From Marinifilum sp. (GTDB lineage Bacteria; UBA9089; CG2-30-40-21), in contig DYDG01000004.1 of assembly GCA_020717845.1 (NCBI GenBank), forward strand, positions 1 through 49,935: DNA of 49,935 bases, given 5' to 3'. The notes below the pieces were generated by a model that was not told the origin of the DNA, did no database searches, and saw only the letters and a program-made list of their open reading frames with translations. Both the position numbers and the translations under genes were made by a program. Within the stretch, counting starts at the first letter, position 1. The number at the start of each line of letters is the position of its first letter. Positions 44,019-49,935 of the stretch are shown here, piece by piece.

Positions 44019-44327
44019 CTACGACTTTATCTCTACATCAACACCAGCCGGCAAGTCCAATTTCATCAGAGCAGATACCGTATCCATGGTTGGTTCCAGG
44101 ATATCTATCAGCCTCTTATGTGTCCGCATCTCAAACTGTTCCCTTGACTTCTTATCTACATGAGGAGATCTAAGAACAGTATAAACGCTTCTCTTGGTAG
44201 GCAATGGTATTGGCCCTGATAATTTTGCCCCTGTTCGTATAGCCGTAGCCACAATCTCTTTTGTTGACTTATCCAACAACCTGCAATCATACGCCTTTAA
44301 TCTTATTCGAATCTTTTGTGAAGCCAT
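44019..44327 (-). CDS. rpsJ: 30S ribosomal protein S10
   Basis: 102 residues, with [20 protein letters not shown] and [21 protein letters not shown]10 also acts in transcription antitermination with NusB. It follows tuf by about 21 bases, so str and S10 groups seem continuous. AAGGGTG precedes the ATG. Confidence 0.96.
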   Translation of the reverse strand: MASQKIRIRLKAYDCRLLDKSTKEIVATAIRTGAKLSGPIPLPTKRSVYTVLRSPHVDKKSREQFEMRTHKRLIDILEPTMDTVSALMKLDLPAGVDVEIKS

Positions 44328-44348
44328 CTGTCACACCCTTTACACCCT

Positions 44349-45551
44349 TTATTCAATAATCTCTGTTACAACCCCTGAGCCAACTGTTCGTCCACCCTCA
44401 CGGATAGCAAACCTTAATGACTTATCCATAGCAATTGGGTTAATAAGCTCTACATCTATATTCACGTTATCGCCTGGCATTATCATCTCAATCCCTTCAG
44501 GCATCTTAATCGCACCAGTCACATCCGTTGTTCTAAAATAGAACTGCGGTCTATAGTTATTAAAGAATGGGGTATGTCTGCCACCCTCTTCTTTGGTCAA
44601 GACGTAAACCTCTGCCTTAAACTTGGTATGAGGGGTAATTGATCCTGGAGCAGCAACAACCTGACCACGTTCAATCTGATTTTTTTCAACACCACGGAGC
44701 AATAATCCAACATTATCCCCTGCCTCACCATAATCAAGTGTTTTTCTAAACATCTCAACACCAGTAACCACAGATTTTCTGGTCTCTTCATGTATACCAA
44801 TGATCTCAACATTATCACCTGTTTTAATCTGGCCTTTTTCTATCCTTCCAGTAGCCACGGTTCCTCTTCCAGTAATCGTGAAAACATCTTCAACCGCCAT
44901 CAGGAATGGTTTGTCTGTTTCTCGTTTCGGCATAGGAATAAACTCATCAGCTGCCTTCATCAACTCAAAGATACACTTACAATTCGGGCAATCATCCTTA
45001 CCGCATCCACACTGAGCGGCCTTAAGGGCTGAGCCTCTGACAATCGGTATCTCATCACCCGGGAAATCATACTCAGAGAGCAGCTCCCTTACCTCTAACT
45101 CTACCAGATCCAATAACTCTGGGTCATCAACCATATCAACCTTGTTCATAAAAACAACGAGTGTTGGCACACCAACCTGTCTTGCTAAAAGGATATGCTC
45201 TCTTGTCTGCGGCATTGGACCATCACAGGCAGCAACCACTAATATTGCCCCATCCATCTGGGCTGCCCCGGTAATCATATTCTTGATATAATCAGCGTGA
45301 CCAGGACAATCGACATGGGCATAATGCCTTGTCTCTGTCTGATACTCTACGTGAGCGATAGCAATCGTAATACCTCTCTCCCTTTCCTCAGGGGCACTAT
45401 CAATACTATCAAACCCACGAAACTCAGCAAATCCCTTTTTGCTCAATAGCTGCGTAATCGTTGATGTAAGCGTTGTCTTGCCATGATCGATATGACCAAT
45501 GGTTCCAATATTCACATGTGGTTTTGTTCTTTCAAACTTTTGCTTTGCCAT
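44349..45551 (-). CDS. tuf: Elongation factor Tu with a cysteine-rich insertion
   Basis: 400 residues. It delivers aminoacyl-tRNA to the ribosome. GTPase motifs are intact: GHIDHGKT (19-26), DCPGH (81-85), NKVD (136-139) and SALK (174-177). The tRNA-binding domains 2 and 3 are normal, with a complete C-terminus. Directly after SALK there is [13 protein letters not shown] (residues 181-193), five cysteines in a zinc-ribbon-like spacing where most EF-Tu have an acidic loop. AAGGAGG precedes the ATG. It lies between fusA and rpsJ, the common str arrangement. Confidence 0.95.
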   Translation of the reverse strand: MAKQKFERTKPHVNIGTIGHIDHGKTTLTSTITQLLSKKGFAEFRGFDSIDSAPEERERGITIAIAHVEYQTETRHYAHVDCPGHADYIKNMITGAAQMDGAILVVAACDGPMPQTREHILLARQVGVPTLVVFMNKVDMVDDPELLDLVELEVRELLSEYDFPGDEIPIVRGSALKAAQCGCGKDDCPNCKCIFELMKAADEFIPMPKRETDKPFLMAVEDVFTITGRGTVATGRIEKGQIKTGDNVEIIGIHEETRKSVVTGVEMFRKTLDYGEAGDNVGLLLRGVEKNQIERGQVVAAPGSITPHTKFKAEVYVLTKEEGGRHTPFFNNYRPQFYFRTTDVTGAIKMPEGIEMIMPGDNVNIDVELINPIAMDKSLRFAIREGGRTVGSGVVTEIIE

Positions 45552-45658
45552 TTTTTTCCTCCTTAATCTTTCATGAATCTTTCATGTCAGCTATAAACTG
45601 ACAAATAGTTGTATAAAATCAACCCTGCTGCTAACAGGGAACAAACTAAGTTAAATGG

Positions 45659-45680
45659 GCAGGGGAACCCTGCACCCTAC
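45659..45680. repeat. GTAG-family hairpin at the fusA stop codon
   Basis: The sequence gcaggggaaccctgc followed by accctac. On the minus strand GGTAGGGTGCAGGG begins directly after the fusA TGA. Nearby at about 45568-45590 is a direct repeat of aatctttcatg. Confidence 0.7.
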
Positions 45681-45681
45681 C

Positions 45682-47793
45682 TCACTTTGTTATAATCTTT
45701 TCCGCTATATTCTTTGGCACCTCAGCATAATAAGCAAACTCCATCGAATAATTTCCTCGCCCTTGAGAAAACGACCTCATCACAGTTGCATAACCAAACA
45801 TCTCAGCCAACGGAACCTCACCTCGAATAACCTGAACACCATGACGGGTTTCCATTTCCATGACATTACCACGGCGAGAGTTAATATCACCGATACAATC
45901 CCCCATATATTCCTGAGGAAGGACAACCTCTAACTTCATCATTGGCTCCAGAATAACAGGCTTTGCCTGTTTCATCCCATCCTTCATGGCCATGGAGGCA
46001 GCATTTTTAAAGGCTATTTCTGACGAATCCACCTCATGGAAAGAACCATCAAAAAGTGTTACCTTTACATCTACCACCGGGAACCCGGCCAACACACCAT
46101 TTTCCAGAGATTCCTTCACCCCCTTTTCTATGGGTGAAATATATTCCTTAGGAATTGACCCGCCAACGATCTTATCAATAAACTCGAATCCTCCGCCTGC
46201 CTCATTTGGCTCTACCCTCAACCACACATGTCCATACTGTCCACGTCCACCGCTCTGTCGGATATACTTACCTTCAACCTCTTCTACAATCGACCTTATC
46301 GTTTCCCTATAGGCTACCTGCGGCTTACTGACATTTACCTCAACACTAAACTCTCTTTTCATCCTATCAACTAATATCTCCAGGTGAAGCTCACCCATAC
46401 CGGCTATCACGGTTTGACCTGTTTCACGATTAAGAGATGCTCTGAATGTTGGGTCTTCATGAGAGAGTCTGGATAAAGCCACGCCTAATTTCTCTTCATC
46501 TGCCCTTGTTTTTGGCTCAATAGCCATTGAGATTACTGGCTCTGGAATATGAATGGACTCTAAGATAATCGGATAATCTAAATTACAAAGGGTATCCCCG
46601 GTAATAACATCCTTCAACCCTACCACTGCTGCAATATCCCCTGTCCTTATCTTATCAACATCCTCTCTTTTATTGGCATGCATAAGCAGAATCCTGCTTA
46701 TCCGTTCCTTTCTATCCTTTGTAGCATTATAAACATAACTTCCTGATGCCAAACTACCTGAATACACCCGAGTATAAGTAAGATTACCCACAAACGGATC
46801 AGTCATTATCTTAAAACAAAGGGCAGAGAACGGTTCATCATCACTTGGCACCCTTTCTTCCTCTACCTGCTTCACCGGATTCATCCCGGTTACTGCCGCC
46901 ACATCTGAAGGGGCAGGAAGATAATCAAGCACCGCATCAAGCATCGGCTGAACCCCTTTATTTTTAAAGGATGTCCCGCAAATTACCGGAAAAATCTCAC
47001 AGGCCAATGTTGCCTTTCTCAAAACCCTCTTTATTTCATCCACAGAAACAGGCTCATCCTGGATATATTTTTCCATCAAGGCATCATCAAACTCAGATAT
47101 GGATTCAATCAGATCATGTCTTTGCTTTTCTGCCTCTTCTTTCAATTCTGAAGGGATATCTATTATTCTAAAAATTGCCCCCAGTTCCTCTCCATCCCAG
47201 ACAATACCCTTCATCTCGACTAAGTCAATAACACCCTTAAAATTTTCTGCCTGACCAATCGGTATCTGAATCGGCACAGGATTTGCTACAAGTCTATCCC
47301 TCATCATGGAAACCACTTTAAGAAAATCAGCACCAATCTTATCCATTTTATTAACATAAGCAATTCGTGGCACACGGTATCTATCTGCCTGACGCCAGAC
47401 TGTTTCAGACTGCGGCTCAACCCCGCCTACTGAGCAAAAAACAGCCACCGCACCATCAAGCACCCTTAATGACCTTTCCACCTCTATAGTAAAATCAACA
47501 TGTCCTGGTGTATCAATGAGATTGATCCGATGATCACGCCAGAAACAGGTTGTTGCCGCAGAGGTAATAGTAATCCCCCGCTCCTGCTCCTGTTCCATCC
47601 AATCCATGGTAGCTGCACCATCATGAACCTCACCTATCTTATGGACCCTACCAGTATAAAAAAGAACCCTCTCGGTTGTGGTTGTCTTACCTGCATCAAT
47701 ATGAGCCATTATGCCTATATTTCTTATCTTAGACAACGGGAAGACTCTTTCATTTGTTTTTAGCGCATCCTTTGCACCTGCAGCAACTGCCAT
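45682..47793 (-). CDS. fusA: Elongation factor G
   Basis: 703 residues, the translocase GTPase. GTPase motifs are [30 protein letters not shown] and YVNKMD, and domain IV has [15 protein letters not shown]. There is a short N-terminal extension ([17 protein letters not shown]) before the usual start of the GTPase domain. I chose ATG at 47791-47793; AGGAG is about ten bases upstream. A GTG nine bases earlier is too close to that site. It is a single, full-length copy. Confidence 0.95.
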   Translation of the reverse strand: MAVAAGAKDALKTNERVFPLSKIRNIGIMAHIDAGKTTTTERVLFYTGRVHKIGEVHDGAATMDWMEQEQERGITITSAATTCFWRDHRINLIDTPGHVDFTIEVERSLRVLDGAVAVFCSVGGVEPQSETVWRQADRYRVPRIAYVNKMDKIGADFLKVVSMMRDRLVANPVPIQIPIGQAENFKGVIDLVEMKGIVWDGEELGAIFRIIDIPSELKEEAEKQRHDLIESISEFDDALMEKYIQDEPVSVDEIKRVLRKATLACEIFPVICGTSFKNKGVQPMLDAVLDYLPAPSDVAAVTGMNPVKQVEEERVPSDDEPFSALCFKIMTDPFVGNLTYTRVYSGSLASGSYVYNATKDRKERISRILLMHANKREDVDKIRTGDIAAVVGLKDVITGDTLCNLDYPIILESIHIPEPVISMAIEPKTRADEEKLGVALSRLSHEDPTFRASLNRETGQTVIAGMGELHLEILVDRMKREFSVEVNVSKPQVAYRETIRSIVEEVEGKYIRQSGGRGQYGHVWLRVEPNEAGGGFEFIDKIVGGSIPKEYISPIEKGVKESLENGVLAGFPVVDVKVTLFDGSFHEVDSSEIAFKNAASMAMKDGMKQAKPVILEPMMKLEVVLPQEYMGDCIGDINSRRGNVMEMETRHGVQVIRGEVPLAEMFGYATVMRSFSQGRGNYSMEFAYYAEVPKNIAEKIITK

Positions 47794-47898
47794 TTCTTTC
47801 ACACTCCTATTAAATTACACATTTCTCAACTTACACAAATATGCGCTAATTGATTAATTTCTCCTGAATCTATCTGGCTTCTGCCATAGAATTACAGA

Positions 47899-47925
47899 GG
47901 AACTCTTCTCGATCGTTCCCTACTA
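47899..47925. repeat. Decayed GTAGGGAACG element at the rpsG stop codon
   Basis: Weak stem ggaac/gttcc; on the minus strand the rpsG TAG is followed directly by TAGGGAACGATCG. Related to 38780-38802. Confidence 0.55.
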
Positions 47926-48393
47926 CCATTTATAATGAGCAAAGGCTTTATTTGCCTCAGCCATCTTATGAGTATCATCTCTTTTCTTTATAGATGAACC
48001 AGTGTTATTGGATGCATTCATGATCTCATAAGATAATCGTTCCTTCATTGGCTTTCCTGACTGTTGTATAGCAAAATGAATGATCCATCTCATAGCCATT
48101 GACATCCCCTTATCTTCCTTCACCTCAATAGGCACCTGATAGGTTGCCCCTCCTACTCGTCTTGATTTCACACACACATGAGGACGAGCATTACCTAAAG
48201 CCTGCTTAAACACAGCCAAAGGAGAACTCTTTGTCTTATTTTGAATAATATCAAAGGCACCATAAACAATCCCCTGTGCCACAGACTTCTTCCCTTTTTT
48301 CATGATAACATTTACAAGCCTTGTTACCAATTGACTATTAAAAATTGGATCTGGCAATACTGGCCTTTTCCTCGCCGGTCCCTTTCTTGGCAT
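47923..48393 (-). CDS. rpsG: 30S ribosomal protein S7
   Basis: 156 residues from ATG at 48391-48393, opening MPRKGPARKRPVLPDPIFNS, with KSRRVGGATYQVPIEV in the middle. The frame runs on to 48426 but GAGGTG stands before the chosen ATG. S7 starts assembly of the 30S head and represses the str operon in E. coli. Confidence 0.95.
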   Translation of the reverse strand: MPRKGPARKRPVLPDPIFNSQLVTRLVNVIMKKGKKSVAQGIVYGAFDIIQNKTKSSPLAVFKQALGNARPHVCVKSRRVGGATYQVPIEVKEDKGMSMAMRWIIHFAIQQSGKPMKERLSYEIMNASNNTGSSIKKRDDTHKMAEANKAFAHYKW

Positions 48394-48442
48394 AAAATTC
48401 ACCTCTTCATTAGCTGTTAGCTTCAATCATTTCTATCAGATT

Positions 48443-48464
48443 GCAAGCAAGATGCTTGCATTAC
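48443..48464. repeat. GTAG-family hairpin after the rpsL stop codon
   Basis: The sequence gcaagcaagatgcttgc followed by attac, directly after the rpsL TAA on the minus strand. Near-identical to 31950-31974 and 23515-23537. Confidence 0.8.
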
Positions 48465-48465
48465 T

Positions 48466-48858
48466 TTACTTCTTCTTTACTGCTGCGGCCTTTGCCTTCT
48501 TGGCTCCATATTTAGACCTTGATCGTTTTCTTCCAGCTACCCCGGTTGTATCCAGTGCACCTCGGACAATATGATACCTTACACCTGGCAGATCCTTCAC
48601 CCTGCCCCCACGAATAATCACCACCGAATGCTCCTGAAGATTATGACCAATCCCTGGGATATATGCTGTTACCTCAAACCCGCTGGTCAACCTTACCCTG
48701 GCTATCTTTCTCAAGGCAGAATTAGGTTTCTTTGGGGTAGTAGTATATACCCTTGTGCAGACCCCTTTTCGCACTGGACATGCCTTTAATGCAGGGGTTT
48801 TCCCCTTTTCTATGATTTTTTCCCGATTTTTCCTCACCAATTGGTTGACTGTCGGCAT
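48466..48858 (-). CDS. rpsL: 30S ribosomal protein S12
   Basis: 130 residues, with the decoding loops [19 protein letters not shown] and [16 protein letters not shown]. The lysine in TTPKKPNSA is unmutated, as in streptomycin-sensitive strains. It is the first gene of the super-operon, with GGAGG before the ATG, and has a lysine/alanine-rich tail. Confidence 0.96.
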   Translation of the reverse strand: MPTVNQLVRKNREKIIEKGKTPALKACPVRKGVCTRVYTTTPKKPNSALRKIARVRLTSGFEVTAYIPGIGHNLQEHSVVIIRGGRVKDLPGVRYHIVRGALDTTGVAGRKRSRSKYGAKKAKAAAVKKK

Positions 48859-48923
48859 CCTTTTCCTCCATTTATATCCAAAAATGCAATCAAACTCAAC
48901 ACTTTTTTAAGTGCCTATAGACT

Positions 48924-48948
48924 AAAAAAAGCAGCCAAGCTGCTTTTT
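48924..48948 (-). terminator. Terminator-like hairpin in the leader upstream of rpsL (possible attenuator)
   Basis: A 10-bp stem (aaaaagcagc / gctgcttttt) with a 3-base loop, followed on the minus strand by seven T. It lies between the promoter at 49115-49143 and the rpsL start at 48858. It would end transcripts early unless bypassed. It is nearly symmetric and could also act on the plus strand. Confidence 0.65.
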
Positions 48949-48999
48949 AAGGTAAGAAAGAGTTCAACTTTTCCAAAAAATTAAAACCCACTTATACCC

Positions 49000-49075
49000 T
49001 TTTAATTTCTACCATCAAGCACTCACTCAAAACAATACTCACCCGGACAACACCGGGCAACAGTAGAAATTAAAA
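49000..49075 (-). promoter_or_regulatory. Structured segment of the str operon leader
   Basis: The sequences ttttaatttctac (49000-49012) and gtagaaattaaaa (49063-49075) form a perfect 13-bp stem closing a 50-base loop that holds a second hairpin (cccgg 49042-49046 with ccggg 49053-49057). It lies about 35 nt into the predicted leader RNA. It matches no riboswitch or ribosomal-protein leader I recognise. It could be a binding site for S12, S7 or another regulator. Confidence 0.5.
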
Positions 49076-49114
49076 AATTTAATAACAGATTCAACAATGC
49101 TGTTGATGTTATGT

Positions 49115-49143
49115 ATTATACCATTGCTATTTTAATTTGTCAA
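49115..49143 (-). promoter_or_regulatory. Perfect consensus sigma70 promoter of the ribosomal super-operon
   Basis: On the minus strand TTGACA (49138-49143) and TATAAT (49115-49120) are separated by exactly 17 bases. The predicted transcript starts near 49108, giving a leader of about 250 nt before rpsL. No other strong promoter was noticed up to rplQ. Confidence 0.88.
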
Positions 49144-49436
49144 CATATTTTTTTCAATATTTTTCAATTGGTCGTTTTTACCCTGCAACACCAACAACAG
49201 TGTGGGCATTACCCACCAATCTGCTCAGCCTGCCACACAGTCGCACACTGCTCAAGCAGCTGGCCACATGATTCGTTAAGGAACCGAAGTTTTCTAAAAA
49301 ATCAGAGCAAACGCATCTAAATCCCACAATTACAGGCATTGCCAGAAGAACTTGTATGGAACGCAATATCTTGCGTCTCTACGATAGCCTGTCTGCGGTT
49401 AAAAACATGGATATAAATCACGGGCTAACCCTTTAA
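49144..49436. other. Spacer between the small membrane genes and the ribosomal promoter
   Basis: No gene is supported. A 62-codon minus frame at 49178-49366 has no binding site and crosses repeats. A gagacgc-type GTAG-family hairpin is at 49359-49382. A gtgggcattacccac palindrome lies near 49202-49216. Confidence 0.5.
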
Positions 49437-49544
49437 TTACTGATGTATCTGATGCTGATGTTTTTTACCCGAGATTAAGAGATAGAAAATAATAATGAAG
49501 CCCACTATACTTATTATACTGAAGAGAATAGTTACTCCTATCAT
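49437..49544 (-). CDS. Tiny single-helix membrane protein
   Basis: A 35-residue gene, opening MIGVTILFSIISIVGFIIIF, followed by YLLISGKKHQHQIHQ: one membrane helix and a short His/Gln/Lys tail. GGAGG lies nine bases before the ATG at 49542-49544, which is one base from the TAA of the upstream gene. An in-frame ATG nine bases earlier touches the binding site. The tight coupling to the 63-residue membrane protein suggests a two-subunit unit. No family recognised. Confidence 0.6.
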   Translation of the reverse strand: MIGVTILFSIISIVGFIIIFYLLISGKKHQHQIHQ

Positions 49545-49545
49545 T

Positions 49546-49737
49546 TTACCCATCCTCCTTTCTATCTAACAAAAAGGCTATCAAATAGGTCACTAAACAA
49601 GCAATAACTCCACTTATAAAAAGACCTATTTGAACCCCTTCTCTTTGAATTAATTGCCCAATAACTACTGTCGCAAAAATAATTTTGCTGATATCATAAA
49701 GATATTTAGTTGTATTTTCTTGCTGTTTTCTATTCAT
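49546..49737 (-). CDS. Small two-helix membrane protein (possibly DUF6722-like), leaderless transcript
   Basis: 63 residues with two helices (IIFATVVIGQLIQ region and IGLFISGVIACLVTYLIAFLL) and charged ends (MNRKQQENTTKYLYDISK, DRKEDG). The opening 'KYLYDISKIIFA' reminds me of DUF6722 proteins, but this is from memory and weak. The ATG lies only seven bases after the -10 box of a perfect promoter (49745-49773), so the mRNA probably has almost no leader and no binding site. It is followed by a coupled 35-residue membrane protein. Confidence 0.6.
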   Translation of the reverse strand: MNRKQQENTTKYLYDISKIIFATVVIGQLIQREGVQIGLFISGVIACLVTYLIAFLLDRKEDG

Positions 49738-49744
49738 CTTTTAT

Positions 49745-49773
49745 ATTATACAAGAAGTTTTACTCTCTGTCAA
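49745..49773 (-). promoter_or_regulatory. Perfect consensus promoter immediately before a start codon
   Basis: On the minus strand TTGACA (49768-49773), a 17-base spacer, and TATAAT (49745-49750). Seven bases separate the -10 box from the ATG at 49737, so transcription should start at or next to the start codon. Confidence 0.82.
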
Positions 49774-49935
49774 TAAAATTCTTTCAACTCGTGCAAACAT
49801 ATACCTCGACAAGCTGTTACGGAATAAGAATTTGGTACGAGAGGCACACAATATAAAGCAGCAGCGAGCTACAGCTATGATGATTACCTTTGGCATAGGG
49901 ATATTAACCCTGATCCTGGCAGGCGGGGGAATAAT
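49751..49935 (+). CDS. Plus-strand fragment running off the edge, probably a membrane receptor or kinase piece
   Basis: An open plus-strand frame reads QEVLLSVNKILSTRANIYLD, then RNKNLVREAHNIKQQRATA, then a membrane helix (MMITFGIGILTLILAGGGII) to the window end. A helical linker before a second membrane segment is typical of sensor kinases or chemoreceptors just before a HAMP domain. No start codon with a binding site is seen at its left end, which overlaps the promoter at 49745-49773, so it may be a truncated gene. The call is tentative. Confidence 0.35.

Noticed and set aside
49000-49075. tRNA or tRNA-like gene in the ribosomal leader
   Set aside because: The stem closes a long loop with one small hairpin; there is no cloverleaf, T-loop or CCA end.
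49178-49366. Minus-strand frame of 62 codons
   Set aside because: No ribosome binding site, crosses palindromic repeats, unlikely composition.

Overview
The window looks like a chromosomal segment of an AT-rich (roughly 40% GC by eye), Gram-negative-type, probably anaerobic bacterium from a poorly characterised lineage. The evidence is a bacterial str-S10-spc-alpha ribosomal super-operon, HD-GYP signalling proteins, a YfhO-type membrane protein, an archaeal-style split glutamate synthase with a hydrogenase-type FlpD/MvhD subunit, and a very high density of short palindromic repeats in the spacers. No rRNA or tRNA is present and I cannot name the species. All convincing genes are on the minus strand; only a gene fragment at the right edge and a toxin-antitoxin remnant at the left edge read on the plus strand.

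Layout, left to right. 1-416: toxin-antitoxin remnant, otherwise empty. 417-2798: YfhO-like membrane protein. About 2950-3525: decayed gene. 3540-9668: glutamate synthase operon, transcribed flpD, then a degenerate FMN/Fe-S paralogue, then the FMN/Fe-S synthase subunit, then the amidotransferase/GXGXG subunit, from a good promoter at 9797-9825. 10284-12099: CPA2 antiporter and CBS protein. 12179-13042: family 4 uracil-DNA glycosylase with a repeat-derived insert. 13234-21978: seven-gene cluster with two 7TM-GAF-HD-GYP proteins, a metal-dependent cyclase, a PocR-ketosynthase fusion, two SRPBCC proteins and an ICMT-like methyltransferase. 22044-22561: ParE/addiction-module pair. 22981-27417: thioredoxin, a very large TPR protein and a Uma2 nuclease-fold protein. 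27646-48858: rpsL to rplQ in canonical order, including secY, adk, map, infA, rpmJ and rpoA, with one extra small membrane protein between rplV and rpsC. 49437-49737: two tiny membrane proteins, the first probably translated from a leaderless mRNA.

How parts work together. The ribosomal block makes about half of the ribosomal proteins plus EF-G, EF-Tu, SecY and the RNA polymerase alpha subunit from a perfect consensus promoter (49115-49143), through a structured leader with a terminator-like hairpin, to a strong terminator at 27471-27513. The glutamate synthase lacks the usual NADPH subunit, so FlpD and the Fe-S paralogue probably supply electrons. The 13.2-22 kb cluster joins acyl-condensing and cyclising enzymes to sensory and c-di-GMP-degrading domains and is the best candidate for an undescribed system.

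A second theme is the repeats. Many short hairpins, often with a GTAG flank, sit 0-10 nt after stop codons and in several places form the stop codon. Larger elements with inverted ends fill the gaps at 16.2-16.5, 18.9-19.2 and 23.3-23.6 kb.
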